Part shown: positions 60,936 to 64,000 of the stretch, in pieces | How positions within the stretch are numbered: position 1 is the first letter of the stretch | Layout of the letters: every line of letters starts with the position of its first letter | Assembly: GCF_039538145.1 (NCBI RefSeq) | Contig: NZ_BAABBV010000001.1 | Location: forward strand, 930,001 to 994,000 | Direction: 5' to 3' | Source: Gryllotalpicola daejeonensis | GTDB lineage: Bacteria; Actinomycetota; Actinomycetes; Actinomycetales; Microbacteriaceae | DNA length: 64,000 nt | Translations under genes and position numbers: made by a program | Notes under the pieces: generated by a model | Database searches by the model: none | What the model was told of the DNA's origin: nothing | Seen by the model: the letters and a program-made list of their open reading frames with translations, nothing else

Positions 60936-60966
60936 CAGGCCAGTTTATCGGGAGCGCCTGCGCGAA

Positions 60967-61884
60967 CTAGACGCGCAAGTACCTGCTGATCGCGATGTTG
61001 CTCGCGACGGCCGCCACCACGATGCCCGCGATGATCAGGATCGGGGCGACCGCGATCGCGTTGCCCGTGCCGACGAAGTTCATGACCACGCCCGCGTTGG
61101 CCTCGAGATAGCCCTGCACGAAGAACTTGACGATGCCCCAGGTCGCGACCGCGGCGAGCACCGAGCCGATGACCGCGGCGAACACGCCCTCGAGGATGAA
61201 GGGGGTCTGGATGAACCTGTTGGATGCCCCGACCAGCCGCATGATCGCGAGCTCGCGCCTTCGTGAGAACGCGGACAGCCTGATGGTCGTCGCGATCAGC
61301 AGCGCGGCGGCGACGAGCATCACGACGGCGATCGCGATCGCGGTGAAGCTCGCGGCGTTGAGCATGGAGAAGATCTGGTCGAGGTACTGCCTCTGGTCTG
61401 TCACCGACTGCACGCCGGGCAGGTTCGAGACACTCTCGACGATCACCGCCGACTGGTTCGGGTCCTTCAGGTTGATCCAGAACGTCTGGTTCAGCAGGTC
61501 GGGCGTCACGTAGTCGGCGACCGGGTTGTCCTTGAACTGCTTCTTGAACTCGGCGTAGACCGCGTCGTGGTCCTCGAAGGTCGACTTCTTGATGAACTTG
61601 GCGAGCGCCGGCGATGCCAGCTCCTTCTTCACCGCGTCGATCTGCTGCTTGGTGGCATCCTGCCCCGTGCACGTGTCCGACGAATCGGTGGCCGTGCACA
61701 TGTAGACCGCGACCTGCGCGCGGTCGTACCAGTAGCCCTTCATCTGCCCGATCTGCATCTGCATGAGGATCGCGGCACCGACGAAGGTCAGCGAGATGAA
61801 CGTGACGAGGATGACCGAGACGACCATCGAGAGATTGCGGCGCAGGCCGCTGGCGGCCTCCGTCCAGACGAGTGCGAATCGCAT
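60967..61884 (-). CDS. ftsX: Cell division membrane protein FtsX
   Basis: A 305-residue four-span membrane protein. The first helix (about 22-45) is followed by a large external loop (about 50-170), then three helices. The loop holds a close Cys pair (MCTATDSSDTC) likely to form a disulfide, as in mycobacterial FtsX, where this domain activates a peptidoglycan hydrolase. It shares one base with ftsE (TAATG), so the two are coupled. Confidence 0.93.
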   Translation of the reverse strand: MRFALVWTEAASGLRRNLSMVVSVILVTFISLTFVGAAILMQMQIGQMKGYWYDRAQVAVYMCTATDSSDTCTGQDATKQQIDAVKKELASPALAKFIKKSTFEDHDAVYAEFKKQFKDNPVADYVTPDLLNQTFWINLKDPNQSAVIVESVSNLPGVQSVTDQRQYLDQIFSMLNAASFTAIAIAVVMLVAAALLIATTIRLSAFSRRRELAIMRLVGASNRFIQTPFILEGVFAAVIGSVLAAVATWGIVKFFVQGYLEANAGVVMNFVGTGNAIAVAPILIIAGIVVAAVASNIAISRYLRV

Positions 61885-62858
61885 TACTTCACCGGCCCCA
61901 CGTTCTGGTCGTACTCCTGGCCATCGGTGCCATTGGCCCGCAGGCCCAGGCGCTCGGCGAGCGAGAGCTCTGCCTGTCCCGCTTGGGCCGGGCGCTGCAC
62001 GGGCGTCGCACTTGTGATCGGGCGCACGTTGCTGGGCTGCTCTGCGGCCTCGTTCGCCGCCGGCGTGGCGGGCTCCTCTGCCGGCTTCGACACGGGAACG
62101 ACGACGCCGGTGGCGAGCTGCACGGTCTCGGGCTCGGTCGGCTCGGGCGCCGGCTTCGCCAGCGGAATGGCTGCGGTCACGCCGTAGCCGCCGTGGCGCT
62201 CGTCGCGCACGATGCGGCCCTGCGAGAGCTCGATGACGCGCTTCTTCATCTGGTCGACGAAGTGCGCCTCGTGGGTGGCCATGATGATGGTCGTGCCGCC
62301 CGCGTTGATGCGCTCGAGCACGCTCATGATTCCGGCGCTCGTGGCGGGGTCGAGGTTTCCGGTGGGCTCATCGGCCAGCAGGATCTGCGGCTTGTTGACC
62401 ACGGCGCGGGCGATGGCGACGCGCTGCTGCTCTCCACCGGAGAGCTCGTGAGGCATCCGCTGCGCCTTGCCGTCCAACCCGACCATCTTGAGAACGTCGG
62501 GCACCGCCTCTTGGATGAAGCCGCGCGACTTTCCGATCACCTGCAGCGTGAACGCCACGTTCTGGTAGACCGTCTTGTTCGGCAGCAGGCGGAAGTCCTG
62601 GAAGACGACGCCGAGGTTGCGGCGGAAGTACGGGACCTTGCGGCTCGAGATCGTGCCGAGGTCCTGGCCGAGAACGTGGATCTTGCCCTTGGTCGGCTTC
62701 TCCTCTTTGAGGATCAGGCGCAGGCAACTGGACTTGCCGGAGCCCGAGGCGCCCACGAGGAACACGAACTCGCCGCGTTGCGCTTCGAAGGACACGTCGC
62801 CCAGCGCGGGGCGATTCGTGCCGCGGTACTGCTTTGAGATGTGATCAAACCGGATCAT
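61884..62858 (-). CDS. ftsE: Cell division ATPase FtsE with long C-terminal extension
   Basis: A 324-residue ABC ATPase. Walker A GASGSGKS (36-43), signature LSGGEQQRVAIARA (139-152) and Walker B ILLADEP (159-165) are intact. The usual FtsE ends near residue 225; here about 100 more residues follow, rich in Pro, Ala and Glu, with a more ordered end SLAERLGLRANGTDG. It powers FtsX to control cell-wall hydrolysis at division. A -10-like TAACCT stands 9 nt upstream. Confidence 0.93.
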   Translation of the reverse strand: MIRFDHISKQYRGTNRPALGDVSFEAQRGEFVFLVGASGSGKSSCLRLILKEEKPTKGKIHVLGQDLGTISSRKVPYFRRNLGVVFQDFRLLPNKTVYQNVAFTLQVIGKSRGFIQEAVPDVLKMVGLDGKAQRMPHELSGGEQQRVAIARAVVNKPQILLADEPTGNLDPATSAGIMSVLERINAGGTTIIMATHEAHFVDQMKKRVIELSQGRIVRDERHGGYGVTAAIPLAKPAPEPTEPETVQLATGVVVPVSKPAEEPATPAANEAAEQPSNVRPITSATPVQRPAQAGQAELSLAERLGLRANGTDGQEYDQNVGPVK

Positions 62859-62918
62859 GACCCGGCCAGGTTAGGCAGAGCCCTTGCGGTTTCCGGCTAG
62901 CGACTCGCGGAACTCGCC

Positions 62919-64000
62919 TTAGTCTTCGCTCCGCTGCTTGCGCCAGCGGATGCCGGCGGCAATGAGCCCGTCGAGGTTGCCGTCGAACACCGTCTGCGGG
63001 TTGCCGACCTCGTAGCCGGTGCGCAGGTCCTTCACGAGCTGCTGGCCGTAGAGGAAGTAGGAGCGGATCTGGTCGCCCCAGCTCGCGGTGATGTTTCCGG
63101 CGAGCTCCTTCTTCTTCGCGGCCTCTTCCTCGCGCTTGAGCAGCAGCAGGCGGTTCTTGAGCAGCGCCATGGCGGCAGCGCGGTTCTGGATCTGCGACTT
63201 CTCGTCCTGCATGGAGATCACGATGCCGGTCGGGAAGTGGGTGATGCGCACCGCCGAGTCGGTCGTGTTGACGCTCTGGCCGCCGGGGCCGGACGAGCGG
63301 AACACGTCGACGCGGATGTCGGTCTCGGGGATCTCGATCTCGCCCGTCTCCTCCAGCAGCGGGATGACCTCGACCGCGGCGAAGCTGGTCTGGCGCTTGT
63401 CGGCGCCGCCGAACGGGCTGATGCGCGCGAGGCGGTGCGTGCCCGCCTCGACGGAGAGGATGCCGAAGGCGTAGGGCGCGTCGACCTGGAAGGTCACCGA
63501 CTTGATGCCGGCCTCCTCCGCGTACGAGGTGTCGAGCACCTTCGTCGGCCAGCCCTGACGCTCGCAGTAGCGCAGGTACATGCGCAGCAGCATCTCGGCG
63601 AAGTCCGCGGCGTCGACACCGCCCGCGCCCGAGCGGATCGTGACCACCGCGGGCAGCGCGTCGTACTCGCCGTCGAGCAGCGTCTGCACCTCGAGATCGG
63701 CGACCGTCTTCTGCAGCTCTTCCAGCTCGTTGCGCGCCTCTTCGGCGCTCTCATCGTCACCTTCGTCGTTGGCGAGCTCGACGAGCACCTCGAGGTCGTC
63801 GAGGCGCTGCTCGACGGCCGTGACCTTGTTCAGCTCGGCCTGCGCGCGGCTCAGCGCGCTCGTCACCTTCTGCGCCTTCTCGGGGTCGTCCCACAGGTCG
63901 GGCGCACCGGCCTTCTCGCTGAGCTCGGCGATGGTCGCCTTCAGCTTGTCGACGTCGACGACGGCACGGATGTCAGAGAAGGTCGAGCGCACCTCGGCGA
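62919..64000 (-). CDS. prfB: Peptide chain release factor 2 (5' end cut by the window)
   Basis: The frame is open to the window edge; about 360 residues are seen. The codon-recognition tripeptide SPF is in LARISPFGG, and the catalytic GGQ is in SSGPGGQSVNTTDSAVRITH. It ends protein chains at UGA and UAA. The GTG at 63992 is probably internal, since the family match (EVRSTFSDIRAVVDV) continues upstream. The frame is uninterrupted where many bacteria have a programmed frameshift, so that control is absent here. Confidence 0.95.
   Translation of the reverse strand, partial: AEVRSTFSDIRAVVDVDKLKATIAELSEKAGAPDLWDDPEKAQKVTSALSRAQAELNKVTAVEQRLDDLEVLVELANDEGDDESAEEARNELEELQKTVADLEVQTLLDGEYDALPAVVTIRSGAGGVDAADFAEMLLRMYLRYCERQGWPTKVLDTSYAEEAGIKSVTFQVDAPYAFGILSVEAGTHRLARISPFGGADKRQTSFAAVEVIPLLEETGEIEIPETDIRVDVFRSSGPGGQSVNTTDSAVRITHFPTGIVISMQDEKSQIQNRAAAMALLKNRLLLLKREEEAAKKKELAGNITASWGDQIRSYFLYGQQLVKDLRTGYEVGNPQTVFDGNLDGLIAAGIRWRKQRSED

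Noticed and set aside
62858..62880. A DtxR/IdeR iron box before ftsE (AGGTTAGGC)
   Set aside because: Only one half-site is present and the bases are better explained as the -10 element TAACCT on the minus strand.
63900..64000. Programmed frameshift in prfB
   Set aside because: The frame is continuous through the region where the UGA frameshift site lies in other bacteria, as is usual for Actinobacteria.

Overview
This is a 64 kb stretch of high-GC actinobacterial chromosome, most likely from Microbacteriaceae (Micrococcales). That placement is inferred from the gene set: furA-katG, RamB-type control of the glyoxylate shunt, DUF6458 and DUF222-HNH proteins, a small YGS-type protein I associate with this family, and ftsE-ftsX-smpB beside ssrA. 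Two sequence habits fit it too. The heptamer GGATGCC/GGCATCC recurs about once per kb, and many genes have a TAGCGT-like -10 element only 6-8 nt before the start codon, as expected for leaderless mRNAs. I see no prophage, transposon, integron, CRISPR array or rRNA. Both end genes are cut by the window: an AI-2E-type transporter on the left and prfB on the right.

Layout. 0-7 kb: dps, an MFS exporter, GNAT, a membrane-anchored DUF4258-KH protein with a coupled small gene, tRNA-Lys(CTT), a DUF72 gene with no normal start codon, hisN and an APC permease. 7-13.5 kb: a polyamine ABC operon (potA-potD-potB-potC) divergent from a PuuB-like FAD oxidase, then a siderophore-interacting protein. 13.5-22 kb: a DUF222-HNH gene with a possible SOS box, an LLM oxidoreductase, RidA, a P-loop kinase-like protein, a membrane-attached ABM monooxygenase, a WYL regulator divergent from an epoxide hydrolase across a perfect palindrome, and an NCS1 permease with a cysteine hydrolase. 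22-27 kb: aceB, aceA and the divergent ramB. 27-37 kb: MFS, hydrolase, GT2-GtrA, a sulfite-oxidase-like enzyme, an ArsB-like carrier, a MoxR/VWA pair and DUF6458.

37-46 kb is rich in oxidative and general stress genes: katG and furA, an SDR-ADH-two-membrane-protein operon with a possible sigma-B-type promoter, a manganese catalase and a PfpI/DJ-1 protein. 46-50.5 kb holds a DesK/NarL-type two-component system, a small secreted protein and an L,D-transpeptidase. 51-58 kb holds four tightly spaced exported proteins (phosphocholine-type phospholipase C, EfeO, EfeB, LamG protein). A PHO-box-like direct repeat precedes them, a strong terminator follows, and no EfeU permease is present. 59-64 kb is a protein quality control and division block: ssrA (tag ANSNSTAVSAKAQVALAA), clpS, DUF2017, smpB, ftsX, ftsE and prfB.

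The most novel-looking items are the membrane-tethered DUF4258-KH protein, the apparent AUC (or CUG) start of the DUF72 gene, the EfeU-less exported operon under a possible phosphate signal, the shared CCTTTCG motif in front of both the two-component system and a small secreted protein, and the genome-style GGATGCC bias. All functions are assigned by reading motifs; no database search was run.
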